Shown: positions 23,050 through 32,007, counted from the stretch's first letter. The stretch is 64,000 bases of DNA from Chryseobacterium sp. ISL-80 (GCA_018613055.1 JAGGQZ010000014.1:116963-180962), one strand, 5' to 3'. Notes: generated by a model not told the origin, from the letters alone. Made by a program: numbers and translations.

Positions 23050-23658
23050 TTATTTCTCGCGTCCCCCGTACCACTGTGCCGCCGCTTCGACTTCCTCACG
23101 GGTCAACTGATGGCCTCTATTCTCCCAATGAAGTTCCACATCAGCACCAGCTTTCTCCAGCAGGGATTGCAGTTCTTCAGATTCACTCGGCGGGCAGATT
23201 GGATCATTCGTTCCTGCCGCAATGAATACCGGCGTTCCTGTCAGGTCAGGCAATTCAATGCCTTTTCTCGGTACCATTGGATGGTGGAGGATTGCTCCCT
23301 TCAAGGCATTTTGATAGTGGAACATCAGGCTTGCTGCGATATTCGCTCCGTTTGAATAACCGACTGCAACCACATTGTTACGGTCAAAGCCATATTTTTC
23401 AGCTGCTTCAGCAAGGAATTCATTCAATTCCTTTGTTCGGAAAATGAGATCCTCTTCGTCAAACACGCCTTCTGCCAGCCTTTTGAAAAATCTTGGCATT
23501 CCGTTTTCCAATACGTTTCCGCGGACACTTAAGACAGAGGCTTCATCATCGATCATTCCGGCCAGAGGCAGCAGGTCCAATTCATTGCCTCCTGTGCCGT
23601 GAAGCATTAATAATGTTGGTTTTGTTGATACCTTACCCTTGTTGAATATATGTTTCAT
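23050..23658 (-). CDS. mhqD: Carboxylesterase/hydrolase MhqD-like
   Basis: An alpha/beta hydrolase of 202 residues: LMLHGTGGNE forms the oxyanion loop, VGYSNGAN the nucleophile elbow (G-x-S-x-G), and the Asp and His are in GTNDPICP and GHQLTREE. It matches the phospholipase/carboxylesterase group and MhqD of the Bacillus subtilis quinone-resistance regulon. The start overlaps the stop of the upstream dioxygenase (TAATG), indicating translational coupling. It is the last gene of the mhq cluster. Confidence 0.85.
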   Translation of the reverse strand: MKHIFNKGKVSTKPTLLMLHGTGGNELDLLPLAGMIDDEASVLSVRGNVLENGMPRFFKRLAEGVFDEEDLIFRTKELNEFLAEAAEKYGFDRNNVVAVGYSNGANIAASLMFHYQNALKGAILHHPMVPRKGIELPDLTGTPVFIAAGTNDPICPPSESEELQSLLEKAGADVELHWENRGHQLTREEVEAAAQWYGGREK

Positions 23659-24596
23659 TATTTATCTCCCTCCAAAACACGTGCCTCCACCTGTGGAAGC
23701 TTGTGCTCTAATTCTTCCCTTTTTGACTCGAGCCATGACGGCAGCATCAGTTTTTTTCCAAGTGCATCCGCTGGTTCATCCACCGCGAAGCCTGGTGCAT
23801 CGGTCGCAATCTCAAAAAGAATGCCCCCGCCCTCGTGAAAATACAAGGCCTTAAAGTAGTTGCGGTCGAGAATCTCTGTTGGGTAAAATCCCTTCTCTTC
23901 CAGTTGCTCTCTCCACCTTTTATGGTCCTCTTCATCTCTTGCTCTCCAGGCGATATGATGGACAGTCCCTGCTCCCATCAATCCGCGCACTGAAGGAGTG
24001 AGCTTGATGTCAATCGTGTTGCCAACCTCTGATTTGAACCTGAGGAAGCTTTCCTCCTGGCCAACAGGCTCAAGACCAAGAATATCTTCAAGTACCTCTG
24101 CGGTTTTATGCGGCTGAGCTGAAATCAAGGTCGCTCCGCCAAACCCTTTGATTGCCACATCAGATGAAACGCCTCCATAGCTCCAGGGATTCATTGCCCC
24201 ATCATGTCGTTCGACCAGTTCAATTTCAAGCCCGTCAGGATCCTGGAACTGCAAATAGGTTTCGCCATAACGGACATTCTGAATGAACCTGACTCCAAAC
24301 CGCTTCAATCGATCCTTCCAAAAAGGCATGGATCCGGCGGGAATGACATAGCTGGTCACACCGACCTGTCCGGTGCCAATCCGCCCTTTCATCTGGTTTT
24401 CCCATGGGAAGAAGGTGATGACGGTTCCAGGATCCCCGGCTTCGTTGCCAAAATAAAGATGATACACTTCTGGCCGGTCAAAGTTAATCGTCTTTTTCAC
24501 AAGCCTGAGCCCTAACACGCCTGCGTAAAAGTCAATATTCCGCTGCGCATCATTGACCATGGCGGTAATATGGTGGATACCTGTTGTCTTTTGCAT
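23658..24596 (-). CDS. mhqE: Ring-cleaving dioxygenase, MhqE/MhqO-like (VOC family)
   Basis: An extradiol-type dioxygenase made of two glyoxalase/VOC modules (about 4-130 and 150-290). Metal ligands are in TGIHHITA (His8/His9 region), TVHHIAWRA and GILFEIATD (Glu). It is a paralogue of the next gene upstream. In Bacillus subtilis these enzymes degrade hydroquinones formed from quinones under MhqR control. It is coupled to mhqD by a one-base overlap. The symbol is chosen by adjacency to mhqD, as in mhqED. Confidence 0.82.
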   Translation of the reverse strand: MQKTTGIHHITAMVNDAQRNIDFYAGVLGLRLVKKTINFDRPEVYHLYFGNEAGDPGTVITFFPWENQMKGRIGTGQVGVTSYVIPAGSMPFWKDRLKRFGVRFIQNVRYGETYLQFQDPDGLEIELVERHDGAMNPWSYGGVSSDVAIKGFGGATLISAQPHKTAEVLEDILGLEPVGQEESFLRFKSEVGNTIDIKLTPSVRGLMGAGTVHHIAWRARDEEDHKRWREQLEEKGFYPTEILDRNYFKALYFHEGGGILFEIATDAPGFAVDEPADALGKKLMLPSWLESKREELEHKLPQVEARVLEGDK

Positions 24597-24677
24597 TCCT
24601 TTTCACCCTTTCTCCCATCGGAAACTACTTGTGCCTTTCGATTTCAAAAATTCCTCCGACTAGCCTGCTTACTGCCA

Positions 24678-25616
24678 TCAATCCAACTCTCTCACTTCAA
24701 TCGGGATGAGCCTTCTCTCAAGCTGCCCGCGATACTGTTCATATTGCTCCGGCAGCATCAACTTTTCACCCATTGTTTCCTGTGATTCATCATGTGCGAA
24801 TCCCGGTGGGTCAGTCGCAATTTCGAACAGAATTTCTCCATGCTCCCTAAAATAGATCGCATTGAAGTAGTTTCTGTCCCTAACAGGGGTTACACCATAG
24901 CCATTAGCTGACACGTACTGCTGCCAATCCAGCTGGTCCTCATCATCGACAGCCCTCCACGCAATGTGGTGAACCGTTCCTACACCCATTTCCCCGCGGC
25001 CAATAGGTGTCAATTTCAGGTCGATCACATTTCCGATGTCTGCAGAAGAACGGAAGCGGATGAAGTCTCCCTCTTTACCGACAAGCTCAAGCCCCATCAC
25101 TTTTTCCAAAAGATCTGCTGTTTTTTCCGGCTGGGTCGATAACAGTGTCGCTCCGCCAAATCCTTTGACCGCAACATCAGGCGTTACCTCTCCGAAGCTC
25201 CATTCATTGATTTCCCCTTCTTCTCTTTCCACAATCTCCAGGTGAAGACCATGAGGGTCATCAAACTCTAAATATTGTTCACCGAAGCGCTCCATGATTG
25301 TATATGGAACCTTGAATTTTTCAAGACGGTTTTTCCAAAAATCCATTGAGCCCTTCGGTACCACATAGGAAGTCACTCCTACCTGTCCGTCGCCAATGAC
25401 TCCCTGGCGAGCGCCTGCCCATGGAAAGAAAGTGATGATCGTTCCCGTCTTGCCGCCTTCATCCCCAAAATAAAGATGATACGTTTCCGGGTCATCGAAA
25501 TTGACGGTTTTCTTTACCAATCGCAGCCCCAATACGCCACTGTAAAAATCAACGTTTTCCTGCGGATGGCCCACGATTGCGGTAATATGGTGAATGCCCA
25601 TTGTTTTTTTGGTCAT
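24678..25616 (-). CDS. mhqO: Ring-cleaving dioxygenase, MhqO-like (VOC family)
   Basis: Second extradiol-type dioxygenase of the cluster, about 312 residues, with the same two VOC modules. Metal-binding segments are MGIHHITAIVG, TVHHIAWRAVDDEDQ and EILFEIATDPPG. The ATG at 25616 follows GGGAGTG; an upstream in-frame codon gives five extra residues but no ribosome site. It lies 32 bp after the DoxX gene, and the two correspond to B. subtilis mhqO and mhqP. Substrate range is inferred from the family. Confidence 0.85.
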   Translation of the reverse strand: MTKKTMGIHHITAIVGHPQENVDFYSGVLGLRLVKKTVNFDDPETYHLYFGDEGGKTGTIITFFPWAGARQGVIGDGQVGVTSYVVPKGSMDFWKNRLEKFKVPYTIMERFGEQYLEFDDPHGLHLEIVEREEGEINEWSFGEVTPDVAVKGFGGATLLSTQPEKTADLLEKVMGLELVGKEGDFIRFRSSADIGNVIDLKLTPIGRGEMGVGTVHHIAWRAVDDEDQLDWQQYVSANGYGVTPVRDRNYFNAIYFREHGEILFEIATDPPGFAHDESQETMGEKLMLPEQYEQYRGQLERRLIPIEVRELD

Positions 25617-25648
25617 TAATAACACTCCCATTTATAATCTAATATAAT

Positions 25649-26047
25649 TTAGAATAAAATAGCATCTATAGCGTATCGGCCAGGGCCAATCAGTGCTAAT
25701 CCAATCGTGACAGCAACCAACGTCAAGTTATATTCATAGCCATTTGAAGTGGACCACAAGCCATTTGCGCCATGCACTTTTACAATGGCCATCAGCATGG
25801 TACCAGCAATCATTAAAGCTGCGAGTGGCGTCAAAAGCCCTGCTGCCAATAATATTCCCCCGACAAGCTCTGCTAACCCTGCGAAAAGTGCCATCGTCAC
25901 TCCAGGCTTCATGCCGATCGATTCAAACCAGCCGCCCGTTCCCTTCAAACCATAGCCCCCAAACCAGCCAAACAGCTTTTGTGCACCATGGCCAATAAAT
26001 AAAATGCCAATTACCAATCGTATGATTAACAAACCTAAATCCATCAT
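25649..26047 (-). CDS. mhqP: DoxX family membrane protein (MhqP-like)
   Basis: A 132-residue four-helix DoxX protein: [30 protein letters not shown] at the start, [28 protein letters not shown] in the middle. DoxX proteins act as membrane subunits in quinone-linked redox reactions. It opens the mhqPOED-like operon and has an MhqR box (26071-26086) directly upstream of its ribosome site. Confidence 0.85.
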   Translation of the reverse strand: MMDLGLLIIRLVIGILFIGHGAQKLFGWFGGYGLKGTGGWFESIGMKPGVTMALFAGLAELVGGILLAAGLLTPLAALMIAGTMLMAIVKVHGANGLWSTSNGYEYNLTLVAVTIGLALIGPGRYAIDAILF

Positions 26048-26070
26048 TATTATACTCCTCCTAGATTATT

Positions 26071-26086
26071 ATCTTGAATTCGAGAT
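26071..26086. promoter_or_regulatory. MhqR box before mhqP
   Basis: ATCTTGAATTCGAGAT, one mismatch from the perfect palindrome ATCTCGAATTCGAGAT seen at 27157 and 57157. It agrees with the known MhqR operator of Bacillus and sits in the short gap between mhqR and the mhqP operon. Confidence 0.85.
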
Positions 26087-26106
26087 ATATGAGTAAAAAA
26101 ATTCAT

Positions 26107-26541
26107 CTATAAGTCTTTTGCCCGATAGCCGATTCGCTTTAATAAACAGATCGTCTGATTGACTTCATCGGCATCCAAATCAGCAAAAATCCTGCTCATT
26201 TCCATTTCATGCTGAGGGAAAATATTATCCATCAGCTCTTTTCCTTCATCAGTCAAAACCGCATAAGTGACGCGGCGATCTTCGGGGCATCCCCGTCGTC
26301 TCACATATTTTTTCTCCACGAGCTTGTCAATGACATAGGTAATGCTGCCGCTCGAAATCAGCACCTTTTTTCCAATCATTTGGGTAGGCTGCTCTCCTCG
26401 GTGATAAAGCAGCTCCATCACGGAAAATTCCGTAGGATTCAATCCATGCTGCGCTGCGTCTTTCCTGATCACATCGTGAATAGCCTGCGCCGCACGAATA
26501 ATAACGGTTACTGCTTTTAACTCTTCTCTTGGCTTTTCCAT
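26107..26541 (-). CDS. mhqR: MarR family regulator MhqR
   Basis: A winged-helix MarR repressor of 144 residues with NPTEFSVMELLYHRGEQPTQMIGKKVLISSGSITYVIDKLVEKKYVRRRGCPEDRRVTYAVLTDEGKELMD. In Bacillus subtilis MhqR represses dioxygenase, hydrolase and reductase genes and is released by quinones, apparently without a redox cysteine. The adjacent mhq genes and three matching palindromes in the window support the assignment. A 13-bp perfect inverted repeat lies right before its ribosome site. Confidence 0.88.
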   Translation of the reverse strand: MEKPREELKAVTVIIRAAQAIHDVIRKDAAQHGLNPTEFSVMELLYHRGEQPTQMIGKKVLISSGSITYVIDKLVEKKYVRRRGCPEDRRVTYAVLTDEGKELMDNIFPQHEMEMSRIFADLDADEVNQTICLLKRIGYRAKDL

Positions 26542-26557
26542 TTTTCCAACTCCTTTA

Positions 26558-26592
26558 CATTATGCTGGATTTTCATGTCATCCAGCATAATG
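26558..26592. promoter_or_regulatory. 13-bp inverted repeat upstream of mhqR
   Basis: CATTATGCTGGAT (26558-26570) and ATCCAGCATAATG (26580-26592) pair perfectly around nine bases. It lies between the yceI stop and the mhqR AAGGAG and lacks a T-run, so it is not a typical terminator. It could be an operator or an RNA structure controlling mhqR. Confidence 0.6.
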
Positions 26593-26602
26593 TCCAAAGG
26601 TT

Positions 26603-27130
26603 TTAAGCTGCAGGGTTTACTTCTAATTCAACTTTGATCTTGATATCTTTTCCCACTAAAACGCCGCCTGTTTCAAGTGCTGCATTCCATGTTAGACCAA
26701 ATTCTTCACGGTTGATTTTTGTTTCTGCTTCAAAGCCGTACACTTCAACGCCCCATGGGTTTGTGCCTTTGCCGCCAAATTCCACATCGAATGTGACTGG
26801 TTTCGTTACATCTTTGATAGTCAAACCACCCGTTACCTTGTAGTCATCGCCATCTCTTGTAATGCTTGTAGATTTGAAATCAATCGTTGGATACTTCTCA
26901 ACATCAAAGAAGTCAGCTGATTTCAAGTGATTTTCACGATCTTCATTACGAGTGTCAATGCTAGCTACATCAATTTTGAATGCAATTGATGCAGTGGTTA
27001 AATCTGTAAGATCTGCTGCCTCAACATCTGCAGTATAAGAATCGAAATGACCCTTCACCTTTGATACCATCATGTGTTTCACTTCAAATCCAATTGCTGA
27101 GTGTGCCTGATCAACTGTCCATTTTGCCAT
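26603..27130 (-). CDS. yceI: YceI family protein
   Basis: A 175-residue lipocalin-like protein of the YceI family, which binds polyisoprenoid or quinone-type amphiphiles. WTVDQAHSAIGFEVKHMMVSKVKGHF, SADFFDVEKYPTIDFKS and VTGGLTIKDVTKPVTFDVEFGG are family signatures. There is no signal peptide, so it is cytoplasmic. A perfect MhqR box overlaps its promoter region (27156-27173). A close paralogue with the same box lies at 56604. It precedes mhqR on the same strand. Confidence 0.9.
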   Translation of the reverse strand: MAKWTVDQAHSAIGFEVKHMMVSKVKGHFDSYTADVEAADLTDLTTASIAFKIDVASIDTRNEDRENHLKSADFFDVEKYPTIDFKSTSITRDGDDYKVTGGLTIKDVTKPVTFDVEFGGKGTNPWGVEVYGFEAETKINREEFGLTWNAALETGGVLVGKDIKIKVELEVNPAA

Positions 27131-27155
27131 TTTAAAATTCCTCCTAGTATTGTTT

Positions 27156-27173
27156 TATCTCGAATTCGAGATA
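27156..27173. promoter_or_regulatory. MhqR box before yceI
   Basis: TATCTCGAATTCGAGATA is a perfect 18-bp palindrome. A looser pair, ATCTTGAATT and AATTTGAGAT, follows at 27188-27219 and may be a second binding region. Confidence 0.88.
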
Positions 27174-27273
27174 TAGTTTTAAAAAAAATCTTGAATTAAT
27201 TTATTTTTAATTTGAGATAAATTTATCATATATTCCTCTTGGGTGTCAATAGATAATTTTTCTTCTTACAAAA

Positions 27274-27306
27274 AAAAGGAACCCGATTACATTCGAGTTC
27301 CTTTTC
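27274..27306 (-). terminator. Terminator after the SDR dehydrogenase gene
   Basis: AAAGGAAC pairs with GTTCCTTT over a 14-base loop, with A-rich flank that reads as T-run on the minus strand. Confidence 0.7.
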
Positions 27307-27347
27307 CCTTTAAGTTTTTTAAAGGCATTCCCTAAACCAAGAACCCT

Positions 27348-28109
27348 TTAAAAAGCAGCGGTCCAGCCACCATCCACAGTAATCACCGCTCCATTGACAA
27401 AGCTGGAGTCGTCTGATGCAAGGAACATTGCGGCCTGCGCAATTTCTTCTGGCTTACCGGCACGCGGCGATAATGAGTGAGTCAAGCCTGCACGTGACAT
27501 GCCAAACTCATTGATGCCTTTCATGCTTGATCCGATGTTAGTTTCGACCGCTCCCGGTGCGATCGCATTACAGCGAATCCCTTTTTGCGCGTACATGAAG
27601 CCGGTGTTCTTTGTCAGGCCAATCACGGCATGCTTGGACGCACCGTATGCTGCGCCGGCATGAGCGCCGCTGAAACCGCCGGTTGATGCTACATTAATGA
27701 TGATTCCTTTTTCTTTTTCAAGAAAAAGCGGAATTGCTTTTCGCATGGCGCGCATTACACCTTTGGTATTCACATCAAAAATCTGGTCCCATCTCTCGTC
27801 GGTGATATCGCCAACTGGTTCAAAGCCATCCATGATCCCGGCGTTATTCACCAAAATATCCAAGGTGCCAAACTCACTAACTGCTGTATCGATCATATTA
27901 TCTACATCCGCGAGTTCCGCCACATTCACTTTAAGCGCCTTTGCAGTTCCACCGGTTGCGGCAATCCCTTTCGCAACAACCTCAGCACCTTCAAAATTAT
28001 AATCAGCCAGTAAAACCTTCGCCCCCTCCTGGGCATATAATTCCGCAATCGCCTTTCCCATCCCCGACGCAGCACCCGTCACAACCGCTACTTTTCCTTC
28101 TAATTTCAT
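27348..28109 (-). CDS. SDR family oxidoreductase
   Basis: A classical short-chain dehydrogenase, about 253 residues. TGAASGMG is the NAD(P)-binding glycine motif, NNAG follows at about 88-91, and the catalytic Ser/Tyr/Lys are in NVASTGG and YGASKHA. It ends with the usual GAVITVDGGWTAAF. The ATG at 28109 follows GGAGGG; the open frame has 11 upstream codons without support. Substrate unknown. It lies upstream of the yceI-mhq cluster on the same strand but has its own terminator. A 52-bp hairpin array begins about 150 bp upstream. Confidence 0.85.
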   Translation of the reverse strand: MKLEGKVAVVTGAASGMGKAIAELYAQEGAKVLLADYNFEGAEVVAKGIAATGGTAKALKVNVAELADVDNMIDTAVSEFGTLDILVNNAGIMDGFEPVGDITDERWDQIFDVNTKGVMRAMRKAIPLFLEKEKGIIINVASTGGFSGAHAGAAYGASKHAVIGLTKNTGFMYAQKGIRCNAIAPGAVETNIGSSMKGINEFGMSRAGLTHSLSPRAGKPEEIAQAAMFLASDDSSFVNGAVITVDGGWTAAF

Positions 28110-28267
28110 CACGATTCCCTCCAGTCTATTATTTTCTATCAACTCTATTTTAAGCTACTGCTTGGCACACCCACCATTTTTTTGTGAATAATTAGTTAAT
28201 TTACTTTGGACAAAGCGATCGGCTTTGGCCTGAGTTTTGTCCGAACCTGACTCTACTTCAGATAAAG

Positions 28268-28832
28268 TATTATTTTGACAGGTTTTCATCAATACAACCC
28301 GAAGCTGTCAAGAAACCCTCGTTATTTTGACAACTTTTCATCGACCGAACCTAAACCTGTCAAGAAACCACCTTTATTTTGACAGCTTTCCATCAATCCA
28401 ACCCAAACCTGTCAAGAAACCATCTTTATTTTGACAGCTTTCCATCAATCCAACCCAAACCTGTCAAGAAACCATCTTTATTTTGACAGCTTTCCACCAA
28501 CCGAACCCAAACCTGTCAAGAAAACACCTTTATTTTGACAGCTTTCCATCAATACAACCCGAAGCTGTCAAGAAACCCTCGTTATTTTGACAGCTTTCCA
28601 CCAACCGAACCTAAACCTGTCAAGAAACCCTCGTTATTTTGACAGCTTTCCATCAACAAGACCTAAACCTGTCAAGAATCCATCGTTATTTTGATAGCTT
28701 TCCATCAATCCAACCCAAACCTGTCAAGATTCCATCGTTATTTTGACAGCTTTCCATCAACGGAACCTAAAGCTGTCAAGAATCCATCGTTATTTTGACA
28801 GCTTTCCATGAACCGAACCCAATCCTGTCAAG
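28268..28832. repeat. Array of 11 hairpin repeats, 52-bp period (GACAGCTTT family)
   Basis: Units read TATTTTGACAGCTTTCCATCAA followed by CCCAAACCTGTCAAGAAACC, repeating every 52-53 bp. GACAG and CTGTC form the stem, extended by TT/AA flanks (TTGACAG with CTGTCAA). In two units the spacer side is GAAGCTGTC instead of AAACCTGTC. A degenerate unit (GGACAAA..TTTGTCC) precedes at about 28207. It lies between the symporter gene and the SDR gene. Confidence 0.9.
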
Positions 28833-28840
28833 ATAATCAA

Positions 28841-28886
28841 ACAGGGTGACGATTCCTATTTTTCAGGAACGTCACCCTGTATTTTT
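28841..28886 (-). terminator. Terminator of the symporter gene
   Basis: ACAGGGTGACG pairs with CGTCACCCTGT, and the stem is extended inside by TTCCT and AGGAA, with flanking A/T runs. On the minus strand it follows the symporter stop. Confidence 0.75.
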
Positions 28887-28905
28887 ACGATAAATCTTCC
28901 CTTTT

Positions 28906-30129
28906 TCACGATTTACTAATTTCTCTTTTTCTTTCCGTCTCCGCTACAATCACGGCACAGGCGGCATCGCCGGTGATGTTTACGGCCGTGCGGGTCATGT
29001 CAAGCAGGCGGTCGATTCCGATAATCAGAGCGATCCCCTCCACCGGCAGGTTAACGGATTGGAGGACCATCGCCAGCATGATCAGCCCCACTCCCGGTAC
29101 ACCCGCGGTCCCGATGCTGGCCAGAACAGCAGTCAGGACAACCGTGATCAGTTGGGTGATGGTTAGGTCCACATTAAATACCTGTGCGATAAAAATTGTC
29201 GCTACCCCTTGCATGATGGCTGTACCGTCCATGTTGATGGTCGCACCTAGCGGTTGAACGAAACTGCTGATTGACTCAGGGACTTTTAGATTTTTCTGTG
29301 CGGTGCTCATGGAAATCGGCAGGGTAGCATTGCTGCTCGAAGTACTGAAAGCAACGCCCATTGCCGGAGCAAACCCTTTAAAGAACCAAACTGGGCTTTT
29401 CTTTGCCAACAGTGCCACCGAAGATCCGTAAACGAAAAGGGAATGAATCAAAAGAGCCAGCAGGACAACAGACATGTAAAGACCCATGGCTTTGATGGCA
29501 TCGAGTCCCTGGCTGCCCACGGCGGAAACAATTAACCCGAACGTCCCATATGGTGCAAACTTCATCACCAGGTTGACTAGATACATTAACAGGTCATTCC
29601 CTTGTTCAACGAGGTTCAGTATCCCTTTCGTTTTGTCGCCAAGCATGGTAAGGGCGAAGCCGACAAAGACGGAGAAGGTGATGATTTGGAGCATGTTTCC
29701 TTCTGTAAAGGCTTGGAAAGGATTTGTAGGAATAATATTTAACAGCGTTTCAGAGACCGGCGGAGCTTCCTTTGACTCGAACTCGGCATTGGCGGTATCA
29801 AAGGTGCCGACATTACCAGGCTGGAAAACATAGCTCAGCGAGATGCCGATGATGATGGCCAAAGAAGTAGTCACAAGGAAAAAGGAAATGGTTTTAAGCC
29901 CGATCCTGCCAAGCTTCTTCGGATCGCCAAGCCCCGCGGTTCCAAGTGTAATCGAAAAGAAGACAATAGGTACAACGAGCATATTAATAAGGTTTAGAAA
30001 GATTTTTCCCAGCGGCGTGAATACAAACTGATCGAGCTGTGGAAAAATGCCCGGTGCGAACAGATTGATCAGCAGTCCAGTGATTCCGCCGGCTATCAGG
30101 GCTATGATAATTTTGGTAGACAGTTTCAT
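28906..30129 (-). CDS. Dicarboxylate/amino acid:cation symporter (DAACS family)
   Basis: A GltP/DctA-type secondary transporter of about 407 residues with eight hydrophobic segments and two re-entrant loops. SSSNATLPISM is the serine-rich hairpin, NMDGTAIMQG the NMDGT motif and DRLLDMTRTAVNITGD the Asp/Arg/Asn substrate and cation site. Substrates of the family are glutamate, aspartate or C4-dicarboxylates. The ATG at 30129 follows GGAGGTC. A c-di-AMP riboswitch with a terminator lies directly upstream, so expression should fall when c-di-AMP is high. Confidence 0.88.
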   Translation of the reverse strand: MKLSTKIIIALIAGGITGLLINLFAPGIFPQLDQFVFTPLGKIFLNLINMLVVPIVFFSITLGTAGLGDPKKLGRIGLKTISFFLVTTSLAIIIGISLSYVFQPGNVGTFDTANAEFESKEAPPVSETLLNIIPTNPFQAFTEGNMLQIITFSVFVGFALTMLGDKTKGILNLVEQGNDLLMYLVNLVMKFAPYGTFGLIVSAVGSQGLDAIKAMGLYMSVVLLALLIHSLFVYGSSVALLAKKSPVWFFKGFAPAMGVAFSTSSSNATLPISMSTAQKNLKVPESISSFVQPLGATINMDGTAIMQGVATIFIAQVFNVDLTITQLITVVLTAVLASIGTAGVPGVGLIMLAMVLQSVNLPVEGIALIIGIDRLLDMTRTAVNITGDAACAVIVAETERKREISKS

Positions 30130-30191
30130 AAAGATGACCTCCAACTTTTAAATATTTTTCTAAAAAAGGCAATAAAAAATACACAGAGGCA

Positions 30192-30348
30192 AAAACCACT
30201 GTGCATGAATGCAGTGTTTTCCTCTCAACACGCCTACGAGGTTAGCTGTCGGGTTCGGGTTTTGAGAGTACCCTACCTGTTAAGGATTCACCCCAATTAC
30301 TTTTTAAAAAAGTAACAATTGGTTCCCCCGCTCAAAGGATTAAGCGAT
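30192..30348 (-). ncRNA. c-di-AMP (ydaO/yuaA) riboswitch before the DAACS symporter
   Basis: On the minus strand the conserved blocks of the ydaO aptamer occur in order: CGCTTAATCC, GCGGGGGAACCA, GGGGTGAATCC, AGGGTACTCTCAAAACCC and CAGCTAACCTCGTAGGCG. A terminator-like hairpin (CACTG..CAGTGGTTTTT) follows at 30192-30221. The aptamer itself is 30221-30348. Two more copies lie before the KtrB-type genes. c-di-AMP binding normally stops transcription of the downstream gene. Confidence 0.9.
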
Positions 30349-30463
30349 CGTGTATTATTTTTCTAATATAATATCAGGATTGTCCGGTTTTGGGAACAAA
30401 AAAATCACCTGATTTATCCCGCGGGCAATCTTTCACCGCGAAAACTTAATCTAAATAACCAAC

Positions 30464-31837
30464 TTATCCAATCATAATTCTTTCTTCGGCATGTTTAACT
30501 GACTGTTTTTTGTTAACTTTAGCTAATGCAAAAGCAAGTGTCAATGGCCCTACTCTTCCGATAAACATCATTATGGAAATGAGCACTTTACCGATTGTAC
30601 TTAATTCAGGAGTAAGTCCCAATGACATACCAACCGTTCCAAAAGCAGATATAACCTCAAATAATAATACGTTTAATGGAACATCGTTTTCAGTAATCGT
30701 TAAAATGAATAATATTAAGAGCACAATAAAAGCAGAATAAAGTGTAATAGAAAAGGCTCTAAATATTAATTCTTTTGGTATTCTTCTTCCCATTACATCC
30801 ACATCATCTCTGCCTCTGACTAACGTCCAGACCGCCAGTATTATCACGATAAATGTAGTAACCTTTATCCCTCCTGCAGTTCCACCTGAACCTCCACCTA
30901 TAAACATTAGCAGCATGGTTACAAATTGTGAGCTTAAGGTCAAATCAGCCGTATTCAATGAGTTAAATCCAGCTGTACGAGGTACAACACCATGGAAATA
31001 CGCACCTAGAACTTTTTCCTTGAATGATAAGTCTCCTAATGTACCAGGATTGTTATATTCTAATAAAAAGATGAAGATCGAGCCAGTAACATTTAAGATT
31101 AATGTGATTAATAAGACTAACTTTGTATGTAATGACAACTTCCTGATGGACTTCTTTTTTATCAAATCCATTATAACTGTGTATCCAATCCCGCCAATTA
31201 TGAATAATGAGCTCAGGGTCAATATGATTGTTACATCACCTGCATAACCTGTTACACTATTGAAATTTCCCATGATATCAAAACCGGCATTGTTGAAGGA
31301 TGATATAGAATGAAAGATCCCATAATAGATGGATTTCGGAAAACCAAAGTCAGAGGCCCAGCGAATAGATAATACTAAGGCTCCGATACTTTCGATTAAC
31401 AAGGTAAACCCTAAAACAAACTTCACGAGTTTAACCATACCCTCTAAGGATATTTGATTTAACGACTCTTGTATCATCAGACGTCCCTTTAATCCGATAT
31501 TTTTTCCAAGGAACATTGCAATGAGTATTCCAAAGACCATAAATCCGAGACCTCCGATTTGAATGAGCGCCATTAGGACAATTTGTCCGAAAAGTGTAAA
31601 GGTTGTCTGAGTATCAACGACCACCAATCCCGTCACACAAACTGCAGAGGTTGCTTCAAACAAAGCATCAATAAACGATAAATGATGGCGATCCTTTGTA
31701 GCTCCAGGCAACATCAATAAAATGGTCCCAATAAAAATAAGGCATAAGAAACCAAGTGCCAGCGTCTGGGCAGGATTTACTTTAATTAGCCGGTTTAACC
31801 TTTGAATCCTTATAAAGGATTTGAATTGTTTATCCAT
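30464..31837 (-). CDS. KtrB/TrkH-type potassium channel subunit
   Basis: A 457-residue membrane protein with the four pore-loop repeats of the Ktr/Trk/HKT family: SAVCVTGL, SSFNNAGF, VPRTAGF and AFGTVGMSLG, each holding the selectivity-filter glycine. An intramembrane Gly/Ser-rich gate (GGGSGGTAGGIKV) is present. It needs a cytoplasmic KtrA/KtrC RCK subunit, which is not in the window. An ATG follows GGAGATAT. A c-di-AMP riboswitch lies upstream (32008-32172), as in known ktrAB control. Confidence 0.88.
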   Translation of the reverse strand: MDKQFKSFIRIQRLNRLIKVNPAQTLALGFLCLIFIGTILLMLPGATKDRHHLSFIDALFEATSAVCVTGLVVVDTQTTFTLFGQIVLMALIQIGGLGFMVFGILIAMFLGKNIGLKGRLMIQESLNQISLEGMVKLVKFVLGFTLLIESIGALVLSIRWASDFGFPKSIYYGIFHSISSFNNAGFDIMGNFNSVTGYAGDVTIILTLSSLFIIGGIGYTVIMDLIKKKSIRKLSLHTKLVLLITLILNVTGSIFIFLLEYNNPGTLGDLSFKEKVLGAYFHGVVPRTAGFNSLNTADLTLSSQFVTMLLMFIGGGSGGTAGGIKVTTFIVIILAVWTLVRGRDDVDVMGRRIPKELIFRAFSITLYSAFIVLLILFILTITENDVPLNVLLFEVISAFGTVGMSLGLTPELSTIGKVLISIMMFIGRVGPLTLAFALAKVNKKQSVKHAEERIMIG

Positions 31838-32007
31838 TGTAAATATCTCCTAATGTAGTTATAGAAATGCACCTGGAACACTTCATTGGTTTCAATAGAA
31901 TATTCATAAACCTTATCGATTTTTTCAGTTAGCATTTAAAAGTCTTTTACCAAGTCCAGGTAATAAGACTGCTCCCTGCTTTAGTTCTTTTTCAATTTAT
32001 TTAAAAG

